The notes below the pieces were generated by a model. That model made no database searches. It was not told the origin of the DNA and saw only the letters and a program-made list of their open reading frames with translations. Below, piece after piece: positions 21,965 through 33,619 of a DNA stretch of 64,000 nucleotides. This stretch comes from Marasmius tenuissimus (lineage: Eukaryota > Basidiomycota > Agaricomycetes > Agaricales > Marasmiaceae). The position numbers and the translations under genes are program-made. The stretch covers positions 1,488,001 through 1,552,000 of the forward strand of contig JAQOTA010000060.1 of the NCBI GenBank assembly GCA_029532415.1, written 5' to 3'. Every line of letters begins with the position of its first letter. The stretch's first letter is position 1.

Positions 21965-22575
21965 ATGCGCCTCCTCGTCACTCTTTCTACCTTCGCCACC
22001 GTCATCGCCCTGGCGTCGGCGCAGAACATTCCAAGTTCGTACCTCTGATAGTTAGCTTCGTGGTCGAACATCGTACTGACGATATTGCGCAGCATGTGCA
22101 CTCAATTGTCTCACCAGCGCAGACCTGGGCGGATGTTCTCAAACCGACACTGCTTGTCTGTGCAAGAGTGAGACTGTCATCTCCAATAACAGTGCCTGCG
22201 TTGCGAAAAACTGTGAACCAAGTGACATTACCGCTGCCCTGACTATTTTCACGCAACTATGTGCTCAAGCTGTACGTTCTTCTGTGGCAATGGCAAAGCT
22301 TCATGACACCCCCACTCACTGTCACGACCAGGGCATTTCCGTCTCCATCCCGGCAAGTCTCTCTACTGCCATTAGCCCCAGTAGCTCGAGCACTGGCACG
22401 GCACCCTCTCAAACCTCGACGTAAGTCATATGTATTCACGGCCCTGATCTGCAACTCGCAAATGTTCAACTCGGTTTTTGTTAGTCCACGATCCGGAAAT
22501 GGCGCTACAGGCTCGGCGGGACTCGACTTGGTTGCCGGCCTCGTAGGTGCCGGACTTGTCGCTCTGGCTCTCTAA
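21965..22575 (+). CDS. Secreted, GPI-anchor-type CFEM domain protein
   Basis: Four exons give about 145 residues. The N-terminus MRLLVTLSTFATVIALASAQ is a clear signal peptide. The following block has eight cysteines in CFEM spacing (CALNC, GGC, ACLC, ACVAKNC, LC) over about 60 residues. A Ser/Thr-rich linker leads to a C-terminal hydrophobic segment (LVAGLVGAGLVALAL) after a small-residue site near GSAG, the layout of a GPI anchor signal. In fungi, CFEM proteins bind haem or act at the cell surface and wall; some are effectors. A conserved Asp of haem-binding CFEM proteins may correspond to the Asp in SADLGGC. Function here is not known. Confidence 0.85.
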
Positions 22576-23481
22576 GCGTTGCTTCCAATCGCCTTGAGTA
22601 TCTCTAGGATTCTGTATATCAAATAAATAACCATTTCACAAGTTCCAGCTGCTAAGTGACTGTTGATCTCTGTTGATCTGCATCGTCTGAAAGTTGATCC
22701 GGGTTTAATGAGCGTCCAGGGACATCACCTGCAGATGAACACATCCCGAGTGAGTTGTCGGAAGCCTTTCGACACCAATGGCAGATCTTATTGTTTCCTT
22801 ACGCTACTCTTATACGTTCAGCTGTTAGGTGCGGGAAGATGAAAATGACTCGCGGAAGCTCTTCTGTGCTCATGACCGGTTGGCCGCGTGGCAACCGCGT
22901 GGTGTCCGGACCCCGGCAAATAAAACAGCACCGCCACATCTGCCTCCCTCTGCTCTTCCCGTTGCCACATTCATGATCCTCTTCGCGCGTGGACCATACC
23001 CCGAGATCGGAGAATCTTGTGGTCGTCTACTGCTCGATTTTTTGGCGTTTTTTGGAACACCTGGGGCCCACGAGTCCCCCAACAAAGGCGCAGCTTTGCA
23101 GTTGACTGCTGTCACCAGTGACCATACCGTACTACTCACACCAGATTACCGATTCCGATTGGGAGGCGACTCTTTGTGCTTTCTCAGAACACCGACTATT
23201 CAAAACTATGTCAACTTACATCAGCGTTTTCTATAGAAATTTCGCGGGCCACGTTCAAGAAATTCAGGGTCCAGTGGACCATTGTTCTCGTGGGCCATTC
23301 GGGTTTATGGCTTCATGAGAGTGCAGATGCCCTTGACCGTCTTCTGGAGTTAATGATAATGGACTCTCTCTCTTAAATGTGGCCTGTGGGTATATAAGTT
23401 CCGACTACCCGTCTTTTCAACTATTCCCGCTCACCCCTGCGACTTCAATTCTGCGAAACCTGATTGCACCTTTTCCCTTCC
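22576..23481. other. Interval upstream of the 23482 gene
   Basis: About 900 bp with short open frames on both strands and no recognisable product. A good TATA box lies at 23391-23398. Confidence 0.45.
23391..23398 (+). promoter_or_regulatory. TATA box of the 23482 gene
   Basis: TATATAAG lies 84 bp ahead of the ATG at 23482, followed by a CT-rich leader. Position and context match the CFEM promoter nearby. Confidence 0.6.
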
Positions 23482-24536
23482 ATGAAACGTATCAAGCGCG
23501 TTTTCAAGCGGTGAGTTTTGTGGTCCGGTCTGGATGATTACGTTTAACGGTTCGTTACAGGAAAGACTCGGTGTCAGAGAGCCAGGAGCACTCTGACCAC
23601 GATCTTCCAGAGAACAATCCACTCAATGACACCTCAACGAGCGAGAGAAAGCGCGTGACTTCCGAAATCAAACGACTCACTGAAGCCCCCGCCGCTTCTG
23701 GTGAACCAACGGACTCACAGGCAGTTGTCGTCGAAGGACGCGTGAATAAAGGAGCCGATTTGACTGCTCCCCTCAGTCCCGCGATGGTCATCGACCAGCA
23801 CGTCCTCGATCTCTTTCCTGAGCCTCCTCAGCACGGTCAAGTAATGAAATCTGACATACATGCCCTAGCATTTCCCCCCAAACCCAAGCCAGTCATTGAC
23901 CGCACTCTAGTGTATCCCCCCAATGAAAAACTTCCTCCTCTCCTTTCAAGCCTAGACGATATGGCAAAAACGCAACGGAAGGCGAGGCGAGGCGCAATCT
24001 CTGGGGCCTCACAGCGTCAGGCTTTTGCTCAGCATTCGGTCAATACCAATTGCGACGTCTGGGGCCCACCGCCTTCGGCACCTCCCAACATGCCGCTCCC
24101 CCCCGTCCCCATCTACACTCCCTTGTCATCTCGACCTCCTTCCCGTTCCGGTACTCAGAGCCTCAGAAATCAATCCAGCTTTTTTGTCCATCGACCCGTG
24201 AGGCGGCGTAATTCGACGCGTAGTCTTGGAGCCAACGTCCGCTTGAATCCAGGGCCTGTCGCTCAACGGCCGATGCTCATTCCCCGCCAATGTCCTACGC
24301 AAGGAAATTTGCGCCTTGCGTATCTTCGTCCCATTCCGGACGTTCCTGTCGATATCACCGCAGTGCTGGACCACACAGATGTTCCTGCGGAGGATGCCGA
24401 GGCTGAGAGCTCTAGGACACGGGCACGGCGCAAGGGTCATTGTCGTTGTGCCATCAAGCTCGACGAGAATGGTAGCCCCGTTGGGAGGGAGGATCATTAT
24501 CTTCCTACGTGCCCTAAATTCAACAGGGGCTTCTAA
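23482..24536 (+). CDS. Unrecognised disordered protein with Cys-rich C-terminus
   Basis: Exon 1 (23482-23510) encodes the basic start MKRIKRVFKR and joins exon 2 (23561-24536) across a 50-nt intron; about 334 residues. I do not recognise the family. The protein is low in helices and rich in Pro, Ser and Arg (PPSAPPNMPLPPVPIY, RRRNSTRSL). It ends with a small Cys/His cluster: GHCRCAIKLDE, then HYLPTCPKF. The Cys/His content could bind a metal, but too few ligands are visible to call a zinc finger. The strong TATA box suggests it is expressed. Confidence 0.6.
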
Positions 24537-25166
24537 ACTGGCCGCTTTTTTACGCCCCGTTTCCCTTTTACATCTTTCCCGCTTCCATTCACCGAACTTC
24601 CAAATTACTACCCTCGAAAGAGCTGCCTCCTGCTATCCATCCGTTGATTCCTACGCCCACAATCCCCACAATCCCTGTCTCTTATTCATATTACCACATT
24701 CATTTACTAGTTTCGGTCTCCTGTTTTTATATTAACGCCAACGTCCACACTCATTTTTGCTGTATCCGTAGCTCTGATTTCCTTACCATGATACGCTCCT
24801 TACCCTCTTACCTTGTTTCCTTTATACTCATACAATTGTATCACCCTCCAACTTCCATCCTCTAGCTGGACCTAGTAAACACTGTACTCATGAGTCATTA
24901 GCGAACTTGTTCTACATCGCTCTCGATGAGCAAACCTCGGGCTTACGTGGGAGAAAAGAGCTTGAGGGGGTCATCTAGATAGCCGTAGGTAATCTTTGTT
25001 CAATGCAGTCATCGAAACCTGAACGTTGAACTTGAAGAAGGTTCAATTAGGGGTTTTCAATAGATAAGCGCTCGCCGGGCGTTAATGTGAGATTTCTGTC
25101 GTGGCGACTGCGCTCCGCTTTGTTGTCGCGCGACCACCACGTTCTACTCCCTCACTACAGTCATCT
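24537..25166. other. Interval between the 23482 gene and the Tapt1-family gene
   Basis: About 630 bp, pyrimidine-rich in its first half (likely 3' UTR of the upstream gene) and without a supported gene or clear TATA box. Confidence 0.45.
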
Positions 25167-27494
25167 ATGTCTATTCGACGGTCAAGGAAACTACGACGTT
25201 TGTCTTCATCTAGTGGTGCATGGAGCAACACCTTTTCTCCGCTGACGATTACAACAAACCGTGGTCGCCCTCGTCGAAGTTCGGGCTCTTCGAGTGCAAG
25301 ATCAAACATACCTTTGGAGTATGTCCGTAATGAGGATCTCACGTTGGGAACACGCGACGATGAAGACGAAGGGTTCGATGATGACCACGAACACGACCAC
25401 GTTGTCCATGAACGGAGCGCAAGTCTTCCGTTTACCAGTGCATTGAGACCTCCTCACAACATACAAGTTCCTCTTGCCTATGCGTCTCTGCCGCCTACAC
25501 CAATTTTACCCTCTCCAATTCCTTCTCGACTCCCATCTCCAGCGATACCGGTATCTCCGACCTCGCCGACGTTCTATCAGGGGTACCAACACGACCCACC
25601 GCCGTTTTCTTTGTGGGATTATTTGCGAGAGGAACTGCTGGCGACCGATTTTGACTCGCATCAAGAGCTGAAATGGGAGAGGGTGTCGAATTTTCTGAGT
25701 ATACCTTTAGCCATGGAAAAAGTGTGTGTCTGCCTGTTTCCTCCAAACATACCTGACTGGACTGACGGTATTCTCGTTTGGCAGATCATCGGCTTCGGTT
25801 TCATTCTCTGCTTCGACTCTTTCCTCTACACGTTTACGGTTTTACCGATTCGATTCGTGCTTGCAATGTTCCGACTTTTCCTCAATCTATTCTCCCAATC
25901 CGCGCCGCCGTTACCGCCTTCACAGAAGGCCGATATCCTTAGGACACTGCTCCTTGTCACGACCATTGCGATTCTGAACCCCCTCACCGACGCTAGCAAG
26001 ATATATCACTTCATTCGTGGCCAAGATACTATCAAACTATACGTTATATTCAATGCGCTCGAAGTATGAGACCTTCTTTATCATCGGTTCATCCAGTTCA
26101 CGACCTCCCCTTCTACAGATTGCAGACCGCCTGTGTGCCTCGATAGGGCAGGACATATTGGACTGCTTATTCTCTCGGTCAACATTGGAACCACTGTCAC
26201 ACAGAGTCCCCGTAACGACCCACACGTTCCGTCCAATCCTATACTTTATGCTCGCTTTAGCCTACAATGGTGAGTTCTCTGTATCTGTCTCATAGGGAAG
26301 CGTCTAACGAGCTCCCAGTTGCACACGCTATTGTAATGGTCTACCAGCTGATTGCTTTGAATGTCGCGGTCAACTCTTACGACCATGCTTTGCTCACTTT
26401 ACTCGTGTCGAATCAGTTCGTCGAGATCAAAGGGAGTGTATTCAAGAAATTCGAGAAGGACAGTCTGTTCCAGATCACCTGTGCAGGTAAAAGTCTGTTT
26501 CTCTCGAGACGTCACGAGCTCACACGCCCCGCAGATATCGTTGAACGGTTCTCGCTCGCACTCATGCTTACCGTCGTGGCTTTCAGAAATCTCATCGAGC
26601 TGAGTGGATCAGAATTCGACTTTGCTGAGGGAGGGTTCGTGCTGCCGAAGAGTTTTGGGTGGTTCAGAGGCAATAATGTACTCTGGACAATCTCATACGT
26701 ATGTTGTCTCCCCCCTCCCTCTGTAAACCTTCCTCACTCATCTACCATAGCCCGTACTCACGGTCATGCTATCCGAAATGCTCGTAGATTGGTTCAAGCA
26801 TGCCTTCATCACCAAGTTCAACCACATCCGACCCTCAGTGTATGAACGATACACAGACGTACTGTGTCGGGACCTTTCGAGTGGAAGTGCTGTCGGACGT
26901 CGGGGCGCCCGCAAGCATACCTATGTCGACCAGTCGCCGCTGGTTGCTCGAAGATTGGGTTTCGCATCTCTGCCATTGGCTGTGCTTGCGATTCTGATTG
27001 GCTCACAGTCGATAAGTCTCGTTTTGTCTTTGCCCTCGGAGATTCCGTCTTGGTCCGTATTCGATTACACGACAGACGAGATTACACGGTATTTGACATG
27101 GATAACGATGGGAGTGCTGTTCTGGTTATGGTACGTTCTCTACCCGGAAAAAGACTGGAGTAGTGATTGACTCGAGTGCATCAGCTTCGTCGTCATCAAA
27201 ATAATCGTAGGAGTCAACTTGGTGAGCTACGCGACGCGCAGGAGGGCCGGGATGGAAACGCGGGCAGAAGCCGACAAGATCAATGACTTTGGGAGAGATC
27301 CGATTGGAGAAGGAAAAGAAGAACAGAGCTACAATCGAGAGCTGAAATCAATATTAGACAGTAGAAGAGACGACGTGCCGCCCATGGCAGAGATTGGAGA
27401 GGGAAAACCAAAGTCTAGCAAGGACGGAGGTGGGAAAGGACGTGTCCAGTTGGAGGACTTGACGAGATTCACCATGTTGAAGCGTATCTGGTAG
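25167..27494 (+). CDS. Tapt1/Emp65 family ER membrane protein
   Basis: Multi-exon gene of roughly 670 residues. I chose the ATG at 25167 (MSIRRSRKLRRL) because the frame further upstream has no ATG. The N-terminal about 190 residues are Ser/Pro-rich and disordered, with an acidic-His patch (DDDHEHDHVVHE). The rest is a multipass membrane core with Tapt1-family hallmarks: LREELLATDFDSHQELKWERVSNF cut to its LATDFDSHQELK part, FLSIPLAMEK, YHFIRGQDTIKLYVIFNALEIADRL (again in part), LVSNQFVEIKGSVFKKFEK, DIVERF and EMLVDWFKHAFITKFN. The yeast relative Emp65 works with Slp1 in folding of membrane proteins in the ER; animal TAPT1 is linked to skeletal development. The role here is inferred from the family only. 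Confidence 0.85.
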
Positions 27495-27621
27495 AGGCCT
27501 TATCTAGATCTACGAGCCCTGTATTGTCGTATTCAAATTGTTATTTTTCCATTCACACATTCGAACTAACCCGCGGGAAACTCAGATTGACAGTGAATAG
27601 GTGCGGGCGCTTGTTTTACTC

Positions 27622-29158
27622 ATGTCTCTCATCCGTTCACGGCTTGCATATGGATGCAAGCCTGCTCGTTATGCTTCTGCTTCCTTCAGCTCAACCTCTG
27701 CACTAGCGGCAAAATATAGGAAAACGCCAGTTTTACCTTCAGCCGAGAAACGCATTCAGCTTCCACCTATCGCGGAATGGAAAGATGCGTTCCCCTCTAT
27801 AAAAATCACGAGAGGTCGGGTCTCAATAGCCAATGAAGCTGCTGCACAACAAGCAGCGAACGCGTTCGTTCCAAAGGGTTCCAGAGGCAAAACCGTGATA
27901 GAAGTCTTTCCAGGTGTGTAGTCGAACTATGATTCAAGTATAAAGCATTTAACGTCTTAAAAGGACCCGGGCAGCTAACAAGAGCGTTGCTGAATCTTCC
28001 GAAGAAACGCATCGAGAGGCTCATTGTACTTGAAGATACTCCTGAGTATCTGGAATGGCTACGGGTAAGGATTTTAAGAGTCGAAGGAGACCTCAATAAC
28101 CAACACTTCACCGAAGCCGCTGGAGCAAGCGGATCCCCGTCTCAAGGTCATACATTGGTCGGGAATGGATTGGGAATCGTACGAAGTTATCAAAAAGGAG
28201 GGGCTATTAGATGATATCAAGGAAATATCATGGGATGCAGGAGGTGTGTCGTGTCCAGTCCCTTCAGACAGAAACCGTTCTAACAGAAGTTCCGTCGCAA
28301 AGTACACCCCCAGCTACAATTCGTCTCTCATCTACCTGAAAATGTCTCTGGAGAACAACTTATAAGCCAGCTTATTCGTCTCATCCCCGAACGCCAGTGG
28401 CTATTCAAATATGGCCGTATTCCAATGAATTTCTTGCTCAACATCCACGTCTGGCAGGTAATTCTCTCCGCACTTACTTTTCCGTGTTGAGATTCTCATC
28501 ACGACTCAAGCGCTTAGTTTCCAGGGACCTTCAGCTGCGATGCAAGCTAACGGCTGTCGCTGATGCGACAGTGGACTGTGAACACCAACTATCGAAGGAA
28601 CTGCAACCCTACCGAGAGAAATTCTACTGCTCCAGTCCGGTGGGGAAGAAGTCGGGCGGAGTACCCCAATTCCAAGCGATTTCGGTCATTCCGAAGGAGG
28701 AACAGGTCAGGATAGATACACCCTATACAAGTCACGCCAAACTTACTCTTCGGAAGATTATTCAACCCGGCGACATGGAGATTTGGGATTACTGCCTAAG
28801 AAGGCTGTTTGTGCAAAGAGCCACTCCTTTGCAGAAATCCATCCTGTGGGTGTCAAGCCTTTTCACGGTTCTAGTTTCACTGACACGTCGCGTTCTTGCC
28901 AGTTCATTGGGTCCAGGAGCTCAGACACTCCTTGAAATGACGAAGGGAGTATTGGATCACAATATTTCCCCGCGTGAACTCCCTATGTCGGATTGGGCCA
29001 AGCTGATAGAAGCATTCAAGGACTGGCCCTTTGCCCCACAGGTACCTGCTCCCACTTGCATCGCTTCGCCAGGCGGAAAGCTGACTATTTGACAGGACAT
29101 TTCGATCCAAGACGCGGTTATAGAAAACAGCGACCACAGAAATAGTAACAAGTTGTAG
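27622..29158 (+). CDS. Mitochondrial transcription factor B / rRNA adenine dimethyltransferase family
   Basis: About 400 residues in at least seven exons. The N-terminus (MSLIRSRLAYGCKPARYASA) is Arg/Ser-rich without acidic residues, as for a mitochondrial presequence. The SAM-binding motif I reads VIEVFPGPGQLTRALL, followed by the motif II acidic residue in LIVLEDTPEYL. Motif IV, N-L-P-Y in KsgA-type methylases, is replaced by HLPEN. The C-terminal part (LRKIIQPGDMEIWDYCLRR, SLGPGAQTLL, DWAKLIEAFKDWPFAPQ) matches fungal relatives. The family includes the dimethylase of mitochondrial small-subunit rRNA and the Mtf1/TFB2M factor that opens promoters for the mitochondrial RNA polymerase. The altered motif IV favours the transcription role. 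Confidence 0.8.
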
Positions 29159-29461
29159 GGCATATCGAGCTGATGTTTGAACACGTCCATCGGGTCTGCT
29201 GTCATTTCCGTCCGCGATCCAATACGCTGAAACCGCCCGGCTTGCGTTGGAGAGCCTTTCATCGACCTTTCAGATAAAATCGTGTCTTCTGGTCGTGTCG
29301 CGTCCGGGAAGTCGACGAGGTACCTCTTCCTTTGGATGTGTTTAGTATATGTATTAGTATACACAACATGGCGTACAACAGATCTAAACCTGTGAAACCG
29401 AAAGCGACTAGATAGCACTAACACGAGCAATGGATAACCAAAAATAAAAGGTAGGCGTCAT
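29159..29461. other. Shared 3' region of convergent genes
   Basis: 303 bp between the stop codons of the mitochondrial factor gene and the Ctf4 gene, holding both 3' UTRs. No gene is seen. Confidence 0.55.
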
Positions 29462-32400
29462 TCACGAATCTTCCTCTTGTGTCTCATCTAGTTGCGTCTC
29501 ATCCCAGTCCGGGCTCAATCGTTGGGTGTCGACTTGGGTGTCGATCATGGTGGCGTCCGCCATCGTAACGTCGCTCTGTTGTGATTCCTCGACGGGTGGC
29601 GTTTTCCTCGCAGCTTTGGTCTTTTGAGCTCCGTTGGAGCTGCCTAACATGTTGAACAGCGTAGCCTGACGAGGACCCTCTTTCTTCTCTGCCAATTTGC
29701 TTTTGAGAGGTCCTACCGAGCAGACCGTCAGGGGTGAGCGATATCCTGAACGAAAGGAGGGCATACCTTTCTCTTTCTCTTTCTTGGACGCCTGAGTCTG
29801 AGCCACCTCGACCTTGTCAAAGAAGCTTTCGCTCTTTTGTACTGTCTTGCTCTCGTTCTTCCGGGCAGCGAAAGGATTGCGATTAGTTTTGGCCTTTGGA
29901 GCGAAAGGATGTGCCTCTGCACGAGTTAATCAGGATTCCTGCGTGGTTAGACTATCGACAAGAGGACTCACTCTGTTTGGGCGGTGGCATTAAGAGGTCC
30001 GCATCAACGTCTTCATCTTCAGGGCGTTTCCGCTTCGTATCGAACGATATACTCTCCATGGGCTCCTCCATCGAAAAGTCGGGCGCCTTCGCCGAATACC
30101 TCGTGGACTCAGCCACAGGTGTCGCTCGCGATAAACCTGGCCTTGCAATAGAAGGAGGCGGGCCAAAGTCTTGTAACGGGTTTGACTTATGATGGGAGCT
30201 CCCATTCTCTACATCAGCCATCTTCCGTACCGGCGCATCGACCTTGTTCCACCGTCGCCTCTTCTCCCTAGCAAGTTCCAGGCGATCTTCACTTTCCCGG
30301 ATTCGTTTCAGTGACTGAATCTTCTCCTTCAAACTGTGCATATGGTAAAATTCCGCCAGTCGAATGGCCGCCTCTAGAGAACCCAGGTTACGCAGGAATT
30401 TCGCGAGTTCAATAGCCCGAGGGAGATTCTCGGCTTTACACGCTTCTCCCATTAGCTTGATGAACTCCTTATCCATCGCAAGCTCTCGTTTCGAGATATC
30501 CTCTGTTGTGAGCTCTTCGTCGAGGGCGTCGAGGGCCATGTCGATAAATAACGAATCACGTTCCAGCCTAGAAGAACGTTCAGAAGAGCTTCAGACTGCC
30601 TCAAGGTTACATACTTCTCTTCCACGACGTTTTCTTGCCTAAAGGGCATACGTATAGGCAGCTCCTGAACCAGAGGTCTTGGAAATCCAGGATATCCTTG
30701 TTGTCCCTGCAGATTTTCAGAAGAGGCCGCGGGAAGAAGGGTAGATTCCACACCTTGAGAATCAAGCACATAAACATATCGCTGTTGACTCCGACAGGCC
30801 AATAAGACTCATCCTTCCCCTCCTTTCTCTCAAGTGTATTTGTGTCCAGTAATCGTGTCCAGGATCCATGATGTGGCACCCGGTATTTGGTGAGGATATG
30901 TAACCGACCAGCAGAATCATAGATCACAGGTGCCTAAGGGTCGTAAATAAACGGCTATAGGGCATGGAAAAGATAGACTCACTCCTTCCTCGCTGATGCC
31001 CACCCATTTGAGGGTGTGCCCTTTCGGAATGGGCAAAGCATCTCTTTGACGAGTCCCGAAATCGTCAAAGTTTATCATTGTGTATGACAACGCTTGCGAG
31101 CCTGCAAGGAGTGTATCTGAGTTTCAACCAGAGGGGTGGAATAGATGCGGAAAGTCCTACCATCCATAGTCGTTGATCCTGTTCGATGAACGACGAAAAC
31201 CCATTCAATGCTCGCCACCATTGTTACAAAGTCTCCGCCAAGGGCGAGTATCCGTCGTTCCCGTCCGCTACCGCTAAGGAATGTGAGATCGCCATCTGAA
31301 GTCGCCATCACGACGTTCCCAAAGCCTTCAAGATCACTATCTGCGTTCTGCTTGAGACTCTTCAGCGGAGCTGCACCGCCGGCAGTCACACCAAGAACGC
31401 GTGCACGCTGGGTCAGGTTATATGACCAGCCTTTTTGCATATTCCAAGACCCATAAGGTCGGTAGTGTACATGGGCGGTATGGTCTTCCTCCGGGGACAG
31501 GCGAAAACGGCACCTCTTTCACCGAGATAACCAAGGTCGTACCGGTTGTGGTCAACGAAGTGGAAACCTTTGCGTGCTGATTTGTCGAAGAACTCGACAT
31601 TGATGATTTGGTGCGTGTCTTGGTCCGTGGCTTCAATCACTCCTAGCATGTTGTAGGCTTGTCGGGTATATCAGTCCAGGGACAACATTCACTAGTTGAG
31701 TCGACTCACCCAGATATCGCTTTCTCAATGACGACGGAGTGGATCCGGGCTGGAATGGAAGCTGAGCCTTGGTGATGCTGACTATTGCAGATAGTGCAGA
31801 TCAGACTGCCGGTTCAAATTTGTACATAATTTTGAATGTGCCGCTCACCCATCTCCTTTACGAACTTGGATTTCTTTGACTCTTTCTCTCGCGCGTCCTC
31901 TCCAGCGTATCTGCCAACTTCACCATCATCTTCGTCGATAGCAAAGTTCTCGTCGATTAAGCTTTCCGCGTCAACATCTGCTTCTCCAACATCATCGATG
32001 TCCTTGGTCTCTAGCAGATCTGCGCCTCCGAAAAGGTCTGGCCCTTTTCGTTCCTCTGTGACGGGTTTTGGCGTGACAGAAGGATCGGGCAAATTACTTG
32101 GGACAGGGCGTTTCCACCGATGAAAACTGCCCTCTTCATCTGTCCATGCCAGAAGATTTTCCTGTGGTGAGAATCCTAGTTGATTAACCTTCTGACTATG
32201 GTTGCCGAGAGGCACCCTACTCCCAGTGTCAGAACGATGTAACGACACAATGAAAGAGAGCTTTAACTCACCTGAATAGCTCCTTCTGATCTTTGGTCGA
32301 CCATATATAAATGTGCGATCTGACAGGCAGCGGCGAGATATAGACCGTTGGGAGAGACACACAGGGCTGTAGCAGCGCCTTGCATGTCTTGACTGGAGTA

Positions 32401-33433
32401 AGTGGATGTCTTCGTCCATGTCTTGCGCGATATAGCCACGATATCTGGACCGAGGAATTTGTAGCTTGGAGGTCGATGCAGAGCAGCGCACTCACCATGT
32501 GAACGAGACACCGTGAAGAACTGGTCTCCCGAAGGGTGCCATACCGCGGAGCAGTCGTGGTTAAACTCTGTTGAGCTGCAGGTATATTCGAAATGAGGGC
32601 AGTATAGATCCAATGGCTGAGTGTACGAACTCTTCAGAAACTGCGGGTATCACACCGTCTATGGTAGATTCCACGGTTGGTTCGTCTGTCGAGACGTTCC
32701 ATACGATGACCTGGCCGTCAGAGCCACAAGACGTCTAGATAGTATACAGCCATGAGCGACTTTTGTTGGAAAGCAGGGATTCGCAGACGCACGAGGAGCG
32801 GTTCGGACGGGTGCCATGTCACTTTGCGAACGCCTTTCTTGTGTCCTTGAAGCCTGACGACTTTCGAGATGTCTTCTAATTGTACCACTTTGACGGTGAG
32901 CTCACTGAGGGCGAGGTTAGAGAGTTACGATCGAATAGTGGAGTGTAGACGCACTCGGAACCGACAGCGACGCGTTTTCCAGTTGGATCCACTGCTATAG
33001 ACCGTGCTGGGACACCCTCAGTCTCTGTAATATTTGTGATAAACTCCCCCTTGTTCCTCTGATATGATCGAACTAGTCCGTCAACGCTTGCAGAGAGCCA
33101 TGTATCGTCCTTTAGGTCCCAGAAGAAACCGTTCAGAGGTTGGTATTCTGGTAGCGATATTTCCTGTCACTCACTGCCGCTGAGATTGCGCTCACTCCTT
33201 CCTCTGCATCTGCAGCCGTTTCTGGCTCTTGATCCGCTCCATCTGCCACTTTCCAAACACGAACAATACAGTCTGCACCTCCAGTAAAGGCGCGTCTTTA
33301 AGTGTCAACATGGCTGATTAGCGTAGGAATGGTGATTGAGGTCGAGCTGAACGTACGATCCGTCTTTGGAAAATGTGAAGCATGTATAGCCGATGCCATG
33401 CGAGCTGTTGGAAATGAACTGAGGATTGGACAT
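29462..33433 (-). CDS. CTF4: Ctf4/Mcl1/WDHD1 replisome scaffold
   Basis: Large many-exon gene of roughly 1,000 residues. The ATG at 33433-33431 opens [15 protein letters not shown], leading into an N-terminal WD40 array ([41 protein letters not shown]). An acidic, Lys-rich linker ([19 protein letters not shown]) follows, then a second beta-propeller region and the C-terminal helical block ([18 protein letters not shown], then [20 protein letters not shown]) typical of Ctf4. The tail is basic with two short aromatic motifs, [11 protein letters not shown] and [11 protein letters not shown]. Ctf4 forms a trimer that ties the CMG helicase to DNA polymerase alpha and supports sister-chromatid cohesion. 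No HMG box is seen, as in other fungi. Two MluI cell-cycle boxes lie just upstream. Confidence 0.87.
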
Positions 33434-33619
33434 GGCAACAAGGCCCGAGGTGGGAGTAGAAAGTTGAAGGAACGCGTCGTGTCACGCGTTCAACGTAGCG
33501 TCACAGATATGTGACGTCTTGTGACCCTGACGCGCCGGGTCACTGGAAAGCTCTTTCCCCATCCTATCACAACTTTCCACCAAGTCTCAGCTTCTGAAGC
33601 AAAGCCTGGGCACTTGAAC
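33434..33619. promoter_or_regulatory. Divergent promoter of CTF4 and PRP38 with two MluI cell-cycle boxes
   Basis: 186 bp between the two start codons. ACGCGT occurs at 33472-33477 and 33484-33489, 12 bp apart, close to the CTF4 start (39-56 bp upstream). ACGCGT is the core site of the MBF (Mbp1/Swi6-type) factor that drives G1/S genes, and replication genes are typical targets. A TGACG/CGTCA-rich part (GCGTCACAG, GTGACGTC) follows at about 33498-33520. Confidence 0.6.
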
